From the NCBI RefSeq assembly GCF_028595325.1, contig NZ_JAQQXR010000004.1:248001-312000 (forward strand): a DNA stretch of 64,000 nt, read 5' to 3'. A program made the position numbers and the translations under genes. This document shows, one piece after another, positions 16,616 to 24,410 of the stretch; positions within the stretch are counted from its first letter, which is position 1, and every line of letters begins with the position of its first letter. This DNA is from Janthinobacterium fluminis (GTDB lineage: Bacteria; Pseudomonadota; Gammaproteobacteria; Burkholderiales; Burkholderiaceae_D). The notes under the pieces are model-generated. The model searched no databases, was not told the DNA's origin, and saw only the letters and a program-made list of their open reading frames with translations.

Positions 16616-16705
16616 AGAACAATCCTGGATGCGGAAAAGGGACAAGGCGGCGCCGGACGCGCCTGAGCCGAAAGCAAATTGTAACGGCAAACCGGATTGC
16701 AGCGC

Positions 16706-16732
16706 ACAAAAAAATCCGGCCAAATGGCCGGA
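16706..16732 (-). terminator. Rho-independent terminator of ompW
   Basis: A 7-bp stem, TCCGGCC (16715-16721) paired with GGCCGGA (16726-16732), has a 4-base loop. On the minus strand it is followed by a run of seven T (complement of 16708-16714). It lies 24 bases past the ompW stop, in the right orientation. Confidence 0.85.
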
Positions 16733-16755
16733 CGGTTAATTCAGTGGAGACTGAA

Positions 16756-17370
16756 TTAGAAACGGTAACCCACACCCACGCCGATCAGCACAGGGTCGAC
16801 TTTCACGCGGCTGATTTTCGTGCCGGTTGCGGCCATTACATCGCTGCGGATCTGTACTTTTTTCACGTCCAGATTAACCGACCAGTTTTTATCGATTTTA
16901 AAATCGACGCCGGCTTGCAATGCCAGACCCCAGCTATTGCTTTCCAGCTTGAGGCCATTTATCAGGCTGACGCCGGAAATATTGGTGTAGTTAATACCGG
17001 CACCAAGGTAAGGATTGATTTGCGCGTCAGGCATGAAGTGGTACTGTGCCGACAGCGTAGGTGGCAGGTGCTTGAACGTACCGATTTTGGTGCCGCCCAG
17101 CATAACATCGTGTTTTTGCGGGTAGGTCAAAATCAATTCGGCCGAGATATTCGGTGTAAAGAAATACGAAATATCGATTTCTGGAATGGTCTTGCTGCTG
17201 ACAGTTATCAAATCGGAAGCGCCGGTACCGCCAACTGGATCGGATTTATTGGCCGGGTCGATATGCACCGCGCGTGCGCGCACCAGCCAAGGGCTTTTTT
17301 GCGCCATTGCTTGACCAGCAAATAAACCCAGTGCTGCGAAAACCATTACCGCTGCAGTTGCCTTCTTCAT
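16756..17370 (-). CDS. ompW: OmpW-family outer-membrane protein
   Basis: This 204-residue eight-strand beta-barrel has a signal peptide (residues 1-23, MKKATAAVMVFAALGLFAGQ then AMA). The family motif WLVRARAVHIDP begins the mature protein. PEIDISYFFTPNISAELILTYPQKHDV, LPPTLSAQYHF and NPYLGAGINYT follow, and the C-terminus ends GVGVGYRF. OmpW forms a narrow hydrophobic channel in the outer membrane. Base composition is clearly lower in GC than its neighbours. A consensus FNR/ANR box lies 66 bases upstream of the start, matching the known oxygen control of ompW in enterobacteria. A terminator follows the stop. Confidence 0.95.
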   Translation of the reverse strand: MKKATAAVMVFAALGLFAGQAMAQKSPWLVRARAVHIDPANKSDPVGGTGASDLITVSSKTIPEIDISYFFTPNISAELILTYPQKHDVMLGGTKIGTFKHLPPTLSAQYHFMPDAQINPYLGAGINYTNISGVSLINGLKLESNSWGLALQAGVDFKIDKNWSVNLDVKKVQIRSDVMAATGTKISRVKVDPVLIGVGVGYRF

Positions 17371-17435
17371 TCTATTTCCCTCTTCATGTCGTTAAGTAAC
17401 GTCACGAAGTTTATTTGTGCAGCGCGCAAAAATCA

Positions 17436-17449
17436 TTGATCTATATCAA
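17436..17449. promoter_or_regulatory. FNR/ANR binding site upstream of ompW
   Basis: TTGATCTATATCAA matches the FNR/ANR consensus TTGAT-N4-ATCAA at every defined position. It is 66 bases upstream of the ompW start. Activation at low oxygen is therefore expected; which Crp/Fnr protein binds is not shown here. Confidence 0.8.
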
Positions 17450-17576
17450 AAATCACCAGATCTCGATCAGAAAGTGACTTTTTTCAACAAGAACGATCAG
17501 AATAGGTGATGGGGGGACGCGCACCGGCCAATCTCGCCGCATTCATTGCCGAAAGAACGGGCAAGCCAAGGCCGGA

Positions 17577-19475
17577 CTAGTCGCCCTTGACCTCCTTGAA
17601 GTCGGCGTCGACCGGCCCCTCGTCCGGCTTGCCCGGCGGCGGCGTGGCGCCCTGCCCTTGCGCATACACTTTCTCGCCGAGCTTCTGCGCCGCCGCCTGC
17701 AAGGCGGCGATGCGCGCGTCGATGCCGGCCTTGTCACTGTCCCTGACGGCCGCCTCCAGCGCCGCGATGGCCGACGCTATCCCGTCCCTGTCGGCGGCGT
17801 CGAGCCGACCGCCATACTCGGCCAGCGACTTGCGCGTCGTATGCACCAGCGCGTCGGCCGCGTTGCGGCTCAGCGCCAGCTCCTTGACGCGCAGATCGTC
17901 CGCCACGTTCGCCTCCGCGTCCCGCACCATCTTCTCGATCTCCGCCTCGGTCAGGCCGGAGTTCGCCTTGATCGTGATCTTGTTCTCCTTGCCGGTCGCC
18001 TTATCCTTCGCGCTCACATGCAAAATGCCGTTGGCGTCGATGTCGAAGGCCACCTCGATCTGCGGCAAGCCGCGCGGCGCCGGCGCGATGCCGACCAGAT
18101 TGAACTCACCCAGCAACTTATTGCCGGCGACAATCTCGCGCTCGCCCTGGAACACCTTCACCGTCACCGCCGGCTGCGCGTCCTCGGCCGTCGTATACAC
18201 CTGGCTGTAGCGGGTCGGAATCGTCGTGTTCTTCGGGATCATCTTGGCCATCACCCCGCCCAGCGTCTCGATGCCCAGCGACAGCGGCGTGACATCCATC
18301 AACAGCAAATCGGTCCGCTCGCCCGCCAGCACCGCGCCCTGGATCGCCGCGCCAACGGCGACCGCCTCGTCCGGATTGACATCCTTGCGCGCCTCCTTGC
18401 GGAAGAACTCGCGCACATACTCCTGCACCTTCGGCATGCGCGTCATGCCGCCGACCAGGATCACATCGGCGATCGCCCCGACGTCCAGGCCGGCGTCCTT
18501 CAGCGCGACGCGGCACGGCTCTATCGTCTTCGCGATCAAATCCTCGACCAGCCCCTCCAGCCGGGCGCGCGACAGGCGCAGCGTCAAATGCGCCGGGGCG
18601 CCGCCGGCCATCGCGATATACGGCTCGTTGATATCCGTCTGCTGGGTCGACGACAACTCAATCTTGGCGCGCTCGGCTGCGCTCTTGATGCGCTGCAAAG
18701 CGATCGGATCCCTGCCCAGATCGATGCCGCTACTGCCCTTAAACTCGGCGATGACGTGGTCGATCACCCGCTGATCGAAATCCTCGCCGCCGAGAAACGT
18801 ATCGCCGTTCGTGGCCAGCACCTCGAACTGCGTCTCGCCCTCGACCTCGGCAATCTCGATGATGGAAATATCGAAAGTGCCGCCGCCCAAGTCGTACACG
18901 GCGATCTTGCGCTCGCCCCTGGCAGCCTTATCCAGCCCGAATGCCAGCGCCGCCGCCGTCGGCTCGTTGATGATGCGCCGCACATCCAGGCCGGCGATGC
19001 GGCCGGCGTCCTTGGTCGCCTGGCGCTGGGCGTCGTTGAAATAGGCGGGCACCGTAATGACCGCCTCCGCCACCGCCTCGCCCAGATAATCCTCGGCCGT
19101 GCGCTTCATCTTGCGCAACACCTCGGCGGAAATCTGCGGCGGCGCCAGCTTCCTGCCGCGCACCGCGACCCAGGCGTCGCCGTTATCGGCGCGGATAATC
19201 TGGAAAGGCATCAAATGGATATCCTTCTGCACCTCCGCCTCATCGAACTTACGGCCGATCAAGCGCTTCACCGCATACAAAGTATTCTGCGGATTCGTCA
19301 CCGCCTGACGCTTGGCGGGCGCGCCGACCAGCACCTCGGCCTCATCCTGATAGGCGACCACCGACGGCGTCGTGCGCGCCCCTTCCGCGTTCTCGATCAC
19401 CTTCGCCTGGCCGCCCTCCATCACGACGACGCAAGAATTCGTCGTCCCGAGATCGATACCGATCAACTTCCCCAT
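17577..19475 (-). CDS. dnaK: Hsp70 chaperone DnaK (stand-alone, likely second copy)
   Basis: This 632-residue Hsp70 begins [21 protein letters not shown] (phosphate loop 1). It contains [34 protein letters not shown] and [14 protein letters not shown]. The substrate-binding domain has [13 protein letters not shown] and [20 protein letters not shown], and the C-terminus ends [13 protein letters not shown], close to the DnaK EEVKD-type tail. All ATPase motifs are intact and the length is normal. The start at 19475 follows GGGAGG. An upstream in-frame ATG at 19487 is possible. grpE and dnaJ, usual neighbours of the main dnaK, are absent, so this is probably an extra copy. Confidence 0.95.
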   Translation of the reverse strand: MGKLIGIDLGTTNSCVVVMEGGQAKVIENAEGARTTPSVVAYQDEAEVLVGAPAKRQAVTNPQNTLYAVKRLIGRKFDEAEVQKDIHLMPFQIIRADNGDAWVAVRGRKLAPPQISAEVLRKMKRTAEDYLGEAVAEAVITVPAYFNDAQRQATKDAGRIAGLDVRRIINEPTAAALAFGLDKAARGERKIAVYDLGGGTFDISIIEIAEVEGETQFEVLATNGDTFLGGEDFDQRVIDHVIAEFKGSSGIDLGRDPIALQRIKSAAERAKIELSSTQQTDINEPYIAMAGGAPAHLTLRLSRARLEGLVEDLIAKTIEPCRVALKDAGLDVGAIADVILVGGMTRMPKVQEYVREFFRKEARKDVNPDEAVAVGAAIQGAVLAGERTDLLLMDVTPLSLGIETLGGVMAKMIPKNTTIPTRYSQVYTTAEDAQPAVTVKVFQGEREIVAGNKLLGEFNLVGIAPAPRGLPQIEVAFDIDANGILHVSAKDKATGKENKITIKANSGLTEAEIEKMVRDAEANVADDLRVKELALSRNAADALVHTTRKSLAEYGGRLDAADRDGIASAIAALEAAVRDSDKAGIDARIAALQAAAQKLGEKVYAQGQGATPPPGKPDEGPVDADFKEVKGD

Positions 19476-19642
19476 ACACCCTCCCATAAATAATGGCGCT
19501 GAAGGGGCGCCGGCGTAGTCGGCGGCAGCAAGGGCTCGCGCGGCGGCAACAAAGGTTCGGAAACGGGCACCACAGGCTCCGGCGCGGGCGGCGGCGGTTC
19601 GCCCGGCACACCGTGCCCCCGCCCAACTGACAACACCGCCAT
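19463..19642 (-). CDS. Possible short proline-rich protein before dnaK
   Basis: A 59-codon frame reads [20 protein letters not shown], then a proline-rich stretch with two EPLLPP repeats, and ends [13 protein letters not shown]. It starts after a G-rich stretch and overlaps the dnaK start by 13 bp. I do not recognise a family and there is no signal peptide. It could be an upstream translated leader of dnaK or chance coding in GC-rich DNA. The only supports are the repeat-like composition and the tight overlap. Confidence 0.25.
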   Translation of the reverse strand: MAVLSVGRGHGVPGEPPPPAPEPVVPVSEPLLPPREPLLPPTTPAPLQRHYLWEGVWGS

Positions 19643-19772
19643 GGCCCGCCCCCCAACGCGAAAAAATCCAACATACCCGCATCGCCTCAAAAAGAAAGGC
19701 GCGCACCGCCCAATCGGCGCCCAACAGCGCAAAGACAGATCTGCATCAACAAACAGCGTGACTTTCACTGCT

Positions 19773-19842
19773 GGGGTCAGGTCTAGACATGGCAGTTTTA
19801 CTTGCGCAATCAAGTAAAACCGCCATGTCTAGACCTGACCCC
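19773..19842. repeat. REP-like long inverted repeat (GGGGTCAG...CTGACCCC)
   Basis: Two 32-base arms (19773-19804 and 19811-19842) pair with a single mismatch around a 6-base loop. The left arm begins GGGGTCAGGTCTAGACATGG. It lies in the 465-base gap between dnaK and fur. Terminal bases are of the same type as the hairpin at 10210-10263, pointing to a dispersed REP family. Confidence 0.8.
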
Positions 19843-19877
19843 ATTAGTTCTTGAAAGCACTCGTTGCAAATGAGAAT

Positions 19878-19896
19878 AATAATGATTATCATTACG
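19878..19896. promoter_or_regulatory. Fur box upstream of fur
   Basis: AATAATGATTATCATTACG matches 15 of 19 positions of the Fur box consensus, with an uninterrupted palindromic core AATGATTATCATT. It lies 44 bases before the fur start, indicating iron-dependent autoregulation. Confidence 0.8.
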
Positions 19897-19940
19897 AATT
19901 ATGAATTGCCGCTTTGGCAGGTGACGCAGAAAGGTGAAGA

Positions 19941-20378
19941 ATGGATATTCTGAAAGAGTTGCGTGAATCGGGCCTGAAGGTGACGATCCCCCGGCTGCGC
20001 ATTTTGCAGTTGTTTCAGGAGGGTAAGGGCAAGCATTTGAGCGCCGATGATGTCTACCGTTTTCTGTTGACGGAGAAGATAGATGTCGGTCTGGCGACGA
20101 TTTATCGGGTGTTGATGCAGTTCGCCGAGGCCGGCATTCTGTTTCGCCGCCATTTCGAGTCGGGCCACGCCGTCTTCGAGTTGAACGAGGGCACCCACCA
20201 CGATCATTTGGTCTGCACGATTTGCGGCCAGGTCGATGAGTTCGTCGATGAGGGGATAGAGCGGCGCCAGGACGAGATCGCCGCCGAACGGGGTTTTGTG
20301 TTGCACGAGCATGCGCTGTCCTTGTATGGCACTTGCGCCGTCTGCACGCGCCAGAAGCAGTTATTGAGCAAGCTTTGA
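19941..20378 (+). CDS. fur: Ferric uptake regulator Fur
   Basis: This 145-residue metal-dependent repressor has an N-terminal winged helix (LKVTIPRLRILQLFQ, VGLATIYRVLMQFAEAGI). The dimerisation/metal domain contains the family motif THHDHLVCTICGQVDEF and a second cysteine pair CAVC near the C-terminus. The length and the HHDH motif favour Fur over Zur or PerR. A Fur box precedes it, consistent with autoregulation. It would control the TonB receptor operon at 32.5-36.8 kb and many genes elsewhere. The gene stands alone, 62 bp before a MerR gene on the same strand. Confidence 0.95.
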   Translation: MDILKELRESGLKVTIPRLRILQLFQEGKGKHLSADDVYRFLLTEKIDVGLATIYRVLMQFAEAGILFRRHFESGHAVFELNEGTHHDHLVCTICGQVDEFVDEGIERRQDEIAAERGFVLHEHALSLYGTCAVCTRQKQLLSKL

Positions 20379-20439
20379 CAGGCCGGCCCGCCTGGCCTTG
20401 CCCACCGTGCGCTTATATGCACGCCCCATGCGAGGAAAT

Positions 20440-20841
20440 ATGATGTATATCGGAGGCATCTCCAAACTGACGGGCGCGTCGCCGAAAGCGATACGCCATT
20501 ATGAATCGCTGGGCTTGCTGGGCGAGGTCACGCGTTCCGGTTCGTATCGCGTGTATTCGGACGACGAGGTGCGCCAGATCAAGCTGATCAGGCTGGCCCA
20601 GGCGCTCGGTTTCCGCCTGTCCGAGTTGCGCCCCTTCCTGCAGCGCGCCGGCAAACCGGATTGGCCCGGCCTGGCGCGCCAGGTCGGGCGCAGACGCGCC
20701 CAGGTGAGCGAGGAGATCGCTCGCCTGCAGCAGCTCGACAGCCAGTTGGCGGAGATCGACGCCTGCCTCGGCGGCGCGGCGCGAGGCCAGGCCGCGCCGG
20801 CCCGGGCGCGGCGCGCCGCAAGCCCGACGCCGGCCGCCTAG
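20440..20841 (+). CDS. MerR-family transcriptional regulator
   Basis: This 133-residue protein has the N-terminal MerR winged helix-turn-helix: YIGGISKLTGASPKAIRHYESLGLL, then SGSYRVYSDDEVRQIKLIRLAQALGFRLSELRPFL. A coiled coil (RAQVSEEIARLQQLDSQLAEID) and an alanine/arginine-rich tail follow. Only one cysteine is seen in the tail, so it does not look like a metal sensor. The start at 20440 (ATGATG) follows GAGGAAA. The TAG stop lies inside a 6-bp target duplication of the element inserted immediately downstream. Confidence 0.88.
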   Translation: MMYIGGISKLTGASPKAIRHYESLGLLGEVTRSGSYRVYSDDEVRQIKLIRLAQALGFRLSELRPFLQRAGKPDWPGLARQVGRRRAQVSEEIARLQQLDSQLAEIDACLGGAARGQAAPARARRAASPTPAA

Positions 20842-20842
20842 C

Positions 20843-21017
20843 TGTAACGGCTTGCGTTTGAAAACAAACGGGCTCGCATTAGATGCGGTTTTCGGCTCGA
20901 ATTAACTGCAAACGACGGGACCTCCATGCTCACGCTATCTGCAAATGAGCTTGCAATCGACGGGGCTTGCTTGCATTCAATGACAACGTGCTCGCGCTAT
21001 TTGCAAATGAAGGTCCA
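20843..21017 (+). repeat. Left inverted end of the mobile element
   Basis: About 175 bp match the right end in inverse orientation, including a 41-bp identical block at 20927-20967. Repeated sub-motifs GGCTCGAATTAACTGCAAA, TGCTCACGCTATCTGCAAAT and TGCTCGCGCTATTTGCAAAT are spaced about 40 bp apart. No gene is seen in 20842-21103. Confidence 0.85.
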
Positions 21018-21103
21018 TGTCTGCACTTCCTGCGACCCGAATGCGCTCGGCGTTTTCGGCAGCCTGAATACCCGGCCGTTCACGCGTAATCACTGAGCGC
21101 TAC

Positions 21104-21517
21104 TCATCCTGGTTGGTGGCACACTGCTTCAATGTTGTTGCCTTCTAAATCAATGACAAAGGCACCATAGTAGTTAGGGTGATAGTCTGGGCGGAGGCCG
21201 GGGGCACCATTGTCTTTTCCTCCAGCGGTGATCGCTGCGAGGTAAAAAGCATCCACTTGCGCACGAGCTTCTGCCCGCCATGCTAGGTGGCAGCCGGTAG
21301 TCGCTGATGGGCCCCCGTATGGTGATGGGCCATCGATGAACCATACATCGGCTTTTTTTCCGTCAGGCTCAGAGGAGTCAGGGTAAGCAAACCCCAACAT
21401 GTTCACGCCGTAGTTGCCTTCGAAGCATACGCTGTAGCCCAATGGCGCAAGTGCCGCGCTGTAAAACGCTTTAGCACGACCAATATCGGTCACGCGGAAA
21501 GTCATGTGGTCAAGCAT
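21104..21517 (-). CDS. VOC-family (glyoxalase/bleomycin-resistance fold) protein
   Basis: This 137-residue single-domain vicinal-oxygen-chelate protein begins MLDHMTFRVTDIGRAKAFYS, the typical first beta-alpha unit. GCHLAWRAEARAQVDAFYLA, then DYHPNYYGAFVIDLEGNNIE, form the second unit. His4, the histidine of GCHLAW and the glutamate of NNIEAV sit at the usual metal-ligand positions. Substrate is unknown; relatives act as lyases, dioxygenases or drug-binding proteins. Codon use and GC content are lower than in neighbouring genes. It is the only gene in the element at 20843-22023, so it was probably acquired by transfer. A LexA-like box lies 48 bp upstream. Confidence 0.85.
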   Translation of the reverse strand: MLDHMTFRVTDIGRAKAFYSAALAPLGYSVCFEGNYGVNMLGFAYPDSSEPDGKKADVWFIDGPSPYGGPSATTGCHLAWRAEARAQVDAFYLAAITAGGKDNGAPGLRPDYHPNYYGAFVIDLEGNNIEAVCHQPG

Positions 21518-21564
21518 GGTGAGTTACTCCTGAGGTAGATTGTTGTGTGCGATTGACGCATATT

Positions 21565-21584
21565 AACTGTACATGCATACAGTA
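21565..21584 (-). promoter_or_regulatory. LexA-like SOS box upstream of the VOC gene
   Basis: On the minus strand TACTGTATGCATGTACAGTT matches 17 of 20 positions of the E. coli-type LexA consensus, including CTGT-N8-ACAG. It is 48-67 bases upstream of the VOC start. A second half-site-like TATATACAGTG lies about 20 bp further upstream. SOS control of the cargo gene is inferred. Confidence 0.6.
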
Positions 21585-21617
21585 TTAATAGCAAGACATT
21601 AACACTGTATATACCTC

Positions 21618-21845
21618 AAGCCCTGCGGTAGACATAGCCGGTCCGGCACTGTCCTGTTCGATTCCCGCCATCCGCCGGCACGTCGCATTGCTCATAGCTG
21701 TTCCGGCAGGCCGTGCGCCCGTGCCGTTAAGGTACACCCGTGCGTGGCACTGCTATCGAGACATTTTTCGCGTCTCGCATGGGTTGATGGGGTACATTTG
21801 AGACATCGTCGCCCGATTGTCTAGACCTCAACGAGACGATATTCA
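21618..21845. other. Gene-free interior of the mobile element
   Basis: No convincing gene is seen here. Two imperfect copies of CATAGCYGKTCCGGCA (near 21635 and 21691) and two GAGACAT stretches (21758-21811) suggest remnants of older repeats or of a lost insertion sequence. I cannot identify the source. Confidence 0.4.
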
Positions 21846-22023
21846 TGACCTTCCGGTATTTGCAGTTAGCGTGAGCCAGCGACCATGGAATGCGAGCCAG
21901 CCCCGTCGATTGCAAGCTCATTTGCAGATAGCGTGAGCACGGGCCGTCCATCATTTGCAGTTAATTCGAGCCGAAACCGGCGTCACATGCGAGCATGACC
22001 GGTTTCAAACGCGAGCCGCTACA
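21846..22023 (-). repeat. Right inverted end of the mobile element
   Basis: This is the inverse counterpart of the left end, ending ...GAGCCGCTACA at 22023. It shares the 41-bp identical block (21899-21939) and contains TTTGCAGTTAGCGTGAGCC, TTTGCAGATAGCGTGAGC and TTTGCAGTTAATTCGAGCC. The target duplication CCTAGC follows at 22024-22029. Confidence 0.85.
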
Positions 22024-22024
22024 C

Positions 22025-23029
22025 CTAGCCGGTAAACGGCGCCGTCGATTTGCGCACCACCAGCGCCGGCCGCAGCAGTTCGCGCCGCAGCGGCAGGCCG
22101 GGGTCGAGCATGCGTTCGAGCAGGATGCGCGCCGTCAGCGCGCCCATTTCCTGTTTCGGCTGGCCGATCGACGTCAGCGGCGGGTTGCTGTAGGCGGCCA
22201 GCGCGATGTCGTCGTAGCCGAGCACCGACAGTTGCGCCGGAATCGCCACGCCGGCCTCGCTGGCCGCGCAGATGCCGCCCATGGCCATCAGGTCGTTGCT
22301 GGCGAAGATGGCCGAGGGCCGCCGCGGCAGCGCCAGCAGTTGCCGGAATGCCTGGTGGCCGCCGGCGCTGGTGAAGTCGCTGTGCAGCAGCCACTCGGGG
22401 CGGAAGGCGACGCCGGCCTCGTCCAGCGCGCGCCGGTAGCCGGCCACGCGCTCGCGGCTGGTCAGCAGTTTTTCCGGCCCGGCCACGCAGGCGATCGCCC
22501 GGTGCCCCAGTTGCAGCAAATACTTGGCGCCCATGTAGCCGCCCTGCTCGTGGTCGGACTCGATGAAGTCGGCCGCGACGCCGCTGATTTCGCGGTCCAC
22601 CAGCACCACCGGAATGCGGTCGCCGGCGAGGAAGCGGCTCAGCTCGGGGTCGGTGCCGGACGACACCAGGATCAGGCCGTCGATGCGCTTCTCCATCAGC
22701 ACGCGGATGTAGGCCACTTGCTTGCCCGGATCGTCGTAGGAGTTGCACAGGATGATGTTATAGCCGAGCTTGAAGGCGGCGTCCTCGATGCCGCGTATCA
22801 CCTCGGCGAAATAAGGGTTCGAGTTGTTCGGCACCATCATGCCGAGCGTGTGCGTGCGGTCGTTCTTCAGGCTGCGCGCGACGGCGCTGGGCACGTAGCG
22901 CAGTTGTTCGATGACGGCCTGCACGCGCGCGCGCACGTCTTCGCTGACGACGCGCGTGTTGTTGATGACGTGGGAAACCGTGGTCGTCGAGACGCCCGCC
23001 TGTTCCGCCACCTGTTTCATTGTTGCCAT
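22025..23029 (-). CDS. rbsR: Ribose operon repressor, LacI family
   Basis: This 334-residue repressor has an N-terminal helix-turn-helix and hinge (TMKQVAEQAGVSTTTVSHVI, RYVPSAVARSLKND). A ribose-binding-like effector domain follows, with LGMMVPNNSNPYFAEVIRGIE, NDLMAMGGICAASEAGVAIP and VLGYDDIALAAYSNPPLTSI. It is the last gene of a rbsB-A-C-K-D-R run and starts 35 bp after the rbsD stop. The perfect palindrome at 28072-28101 upstream of rbsB is the expected operator. Its TAG stop lies within the right copy of the CCTAGC duplication, so the protein end is unchanged by the insertion. Confidence 0.92.
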   Translation of the reverse strand: MATMKQVAEQAGVSTTTVSHVINNTRVVSEDVRARVQAVIEQLRYVPSAVARSLKNDRTHTLGMMVPNNSNPYFAEVIRGIEDAAFKLGYNIILCNSYDDPGKQVAYIRVLMEKRIDGLILVSSGTDPELSRFLAGDRIPVVLVDREISGVAADFIESDHEQGGYMGAKYLLQLGHRAIACVAGPEKLLTSRERVAGYRRALDEAGVAFRPEWLLHSDFTSAGGHQAFRQLLALPRRPSAIFASNDLMAMGGICAASEAGVAIPAQLSVLGYDDIALAAYSNPPLTSIGQPKQEMGALTARILLERMLDPGLPLRRELLRPALVVRKSTAPFTG

Positions 23030-23064
23030 GCGTCGCGCCTTTCTCCGGCCGGATTATGCCACCT

Positions 23065-23460
23065 TCAGAACACCACGCCGGCGACCAGGATGATGTTGGC
23101 GTAGGGCGTGAACTGGCCGGTGCGCACGATGGCACGGGCCTTGGCCGTGAGCTGCTTGAACTGCTCGTGCGGCACCGGGTCGAGCGGCGTGTACGGCAGC
23201 AGCGCGGTGATGCCGGCGTCGATGGCCGGGCTGACCAGCGCCGTCTCCTGCGCGACGATGGCCTTTTCCACTTCCATTTCGGCCAGCACCACGCGCAGCG
23301 TGTCGAGGAAGCCGGGAATGTTCTTGGTCAGCGCCAGGTCGATGCACGGCACCTGCGGCGGCACCGGCAGGCCGGCGTCGCCGATGACCAGCATGTCGCC
23401 GTGGCCCATGCCGGCGATCAGCTGCGACAGCGCGCTGTTGAGCAAAGGGGTTTTCTTCAT
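23065..23460 (-). CDS. rbsD: D-ribose pyranase
   Basis: This 131-residue protein converts beta-D-ribopyranose to the furanose form used by ribokinase. The sequence begins MKKTPLLNSALSQLIAGMGH, followed by GDMLVIGDAGLPVPP and CIDLALTKNIPGF. Its His20 (in GMGHGD) is the catalytic histidine of the RbsD/FucU family. FTPYANIILVAGVVF ends the protein, also typical. The start overlaps the rbsK stop by 4 bp. The length is close to the usual 131-139 residues. Confidence 0.95.
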   Translation of the reverse strand: MKKTPLLNSALSQLIAGMGHGDMLVIGDAGLPVPPQVPCIDLALTKNIPGFLDTLRVVLAEMEVEKAIVAQETALVSPAIDAGITALLPYTPLDPVPHEQFKQLTAKARAIVRTGQFTPYANIILVAGVVF

Positions 23461-24410
23461 GCCGCCTCCACGGGCGCGCGCGCGGCGCGGCTGGCGATGA
23501 ATTGCTCGACCTCGGCGCGCGTCGGGATCGAGGTCTGCGCGCCCAGCTTGGTGACGGTCAGCGCGGCCGCGTATTGCGCCGCCGTGGCCGCCTCGACGAT
23601 GCCCAGGCCCTGGCCGATGCCGACGCTGAAGGCGCCGACGAAGGTGTCGCCGGCCGCCGTCGTGTCGACGACCTCGACCGGCACGGCCGCCAGCATGCGG
23701 CTGTTGTCGCCCTGGCCGGCGACGAACACGCCCTGCCCGCCCATGGTCAGCAGCACGCTGCCGGCGCCCATGGCCAGCAGCTTGGTGGCGGCCTGGCGCG
23801 CCGTGGCGCGGTCGACAACGGCGATCTCGCTCAGTTGCGAGGCTTCCGTTTCGTTGACGATCAGGTAGTCGACCAGCGCCAGCCAGTCGGCCCGCAGCGG
23901 CTGCATCGGCGCCGGGTTGAAGACCACCTTGACGCCGCCGCGCTTGGCGATCTCGATGGCCCGCATCACCGCGCACAGCCGCGTTTCAAGCTGGCACACC
24001 AGCAGGTCGGACGCCAGGATGGTCGGCGCCAGCGCCTCGACGTCTTCCAGCGTCAGCGCCATGTTCGCGCCGGGCGTGACGACGATGCTGTTGCTGCCGG
24101 CGTCGTCGACGAGGATGCCGGCCACGCCGCTGGCCATGCCGGCCTGCGCCAGCACCTGGCTGGCGTCGATGCCGTCGGCCAGCAGGCAGTCGCGCAATTG
24201 CCGGCCGAAGGCGTCGTCGCCGACGCGGCCCAGCATCGTCACGGCGCCGCCCAGGCGGGCGGCGGCGACGGCCTGGTTGGCGCCCTTGCCGCCGGGGATC
24301 TGGCGGAATGCGTGGCCGGAGATGGTTTCGCCGGCAAGCGGCATGCGCGGCGTGCGGAACACCAGGTCCATATTGAGGCTGCCGACGACGGTGATGCGCG
24401 GCCCGCTCAT
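23457..24410 (-). CDS. rbsK: Ribokinase
   Basis: This 317-residue PfkB-family kinase phosphorylates D-ribose to ribose 5-phosphate. It has the N-terminal ITVVGSLNMDLVFRTPRMPL, the ribose-binding GGKGANQAVAAARLGG, FNPAPMQPL, the NETEASQL motif, and the PfkB signature DTTAAGDTFVGAF with catalytic Asp. All are intact. The start overlaps the rbsC stop by 4 bp and the stop overlaps rbsD, so translation is coupled across the three genes. Confidence 0.95.
   Translation of the reverse strand: MSGPRITVVGSLNMDLVFRTPRMPLAGETISGHAFRQIPGGKGANQAVAAARLGGAVTMLGRVGDDAFGRQLRDCLLADGIDASQVLAQAGMASGVAGILVDDAGSNSIVVTPGANMALTLEDVEALAPTILASDLLVCQLETRLCAVMRAIEIAKRGGVKVVFNPAPMQPLRADWLALVDYLIVNETEASQLSEIAVVDRATARQAATKLLAMGAGSVLLTMGGQGVFVAGQGDNSRMLAAVPVEVVDTTAAGDTFVGAFSVGIGQGLGIVEAATAAQYAAALTVTKLGAQTSIPTRAEVEQFIASRAARAPVEAA

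Larger units (their letters stand above)
20843..22023. mobile_element. Non-autonomous mobile element with long inverted ends, VOC cargo gene and no transposase
   Basis: The 1,181-bp element begins TGTAACGGCTTGCGTTTGAA and ends with the inverted match (rc TGTAGCGGCTCGCGTTTGAA). It is flanked by a direct duplication of CCTAGC (20837-20842 and 22024-22029). The inverted ends extend about 175 bp and contain several copies of a GCTCxCGCTAxCTGCAAAT-type motif, as expected of multiple transposase-binding sites. The interior carries one VOC-family gene (21104-21517) and about 330 bp without a gene, and no transposase. Long multi-repeat ends starting TGT and a 6-bp duplication recall the IS21 family, but the family is not proven. 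It is inserted between two convergent genes without damaging either. Confidence 0.85.

Noticed and set aside
17658..19493. 611-codon open frame on the plus strand opposite dnaK
   Set aside because: dnaK on the other strand has every Hsp70 motif; the antisense peptide is Arg/His/Leu-rich without a fold signature.
20842..22024. A hidden or decayed transposase inside the mobile element
   Set aside because: All frames across 21018-21845 were read; only the VOC gene is convincing and no DDE or HUH motif was seen.
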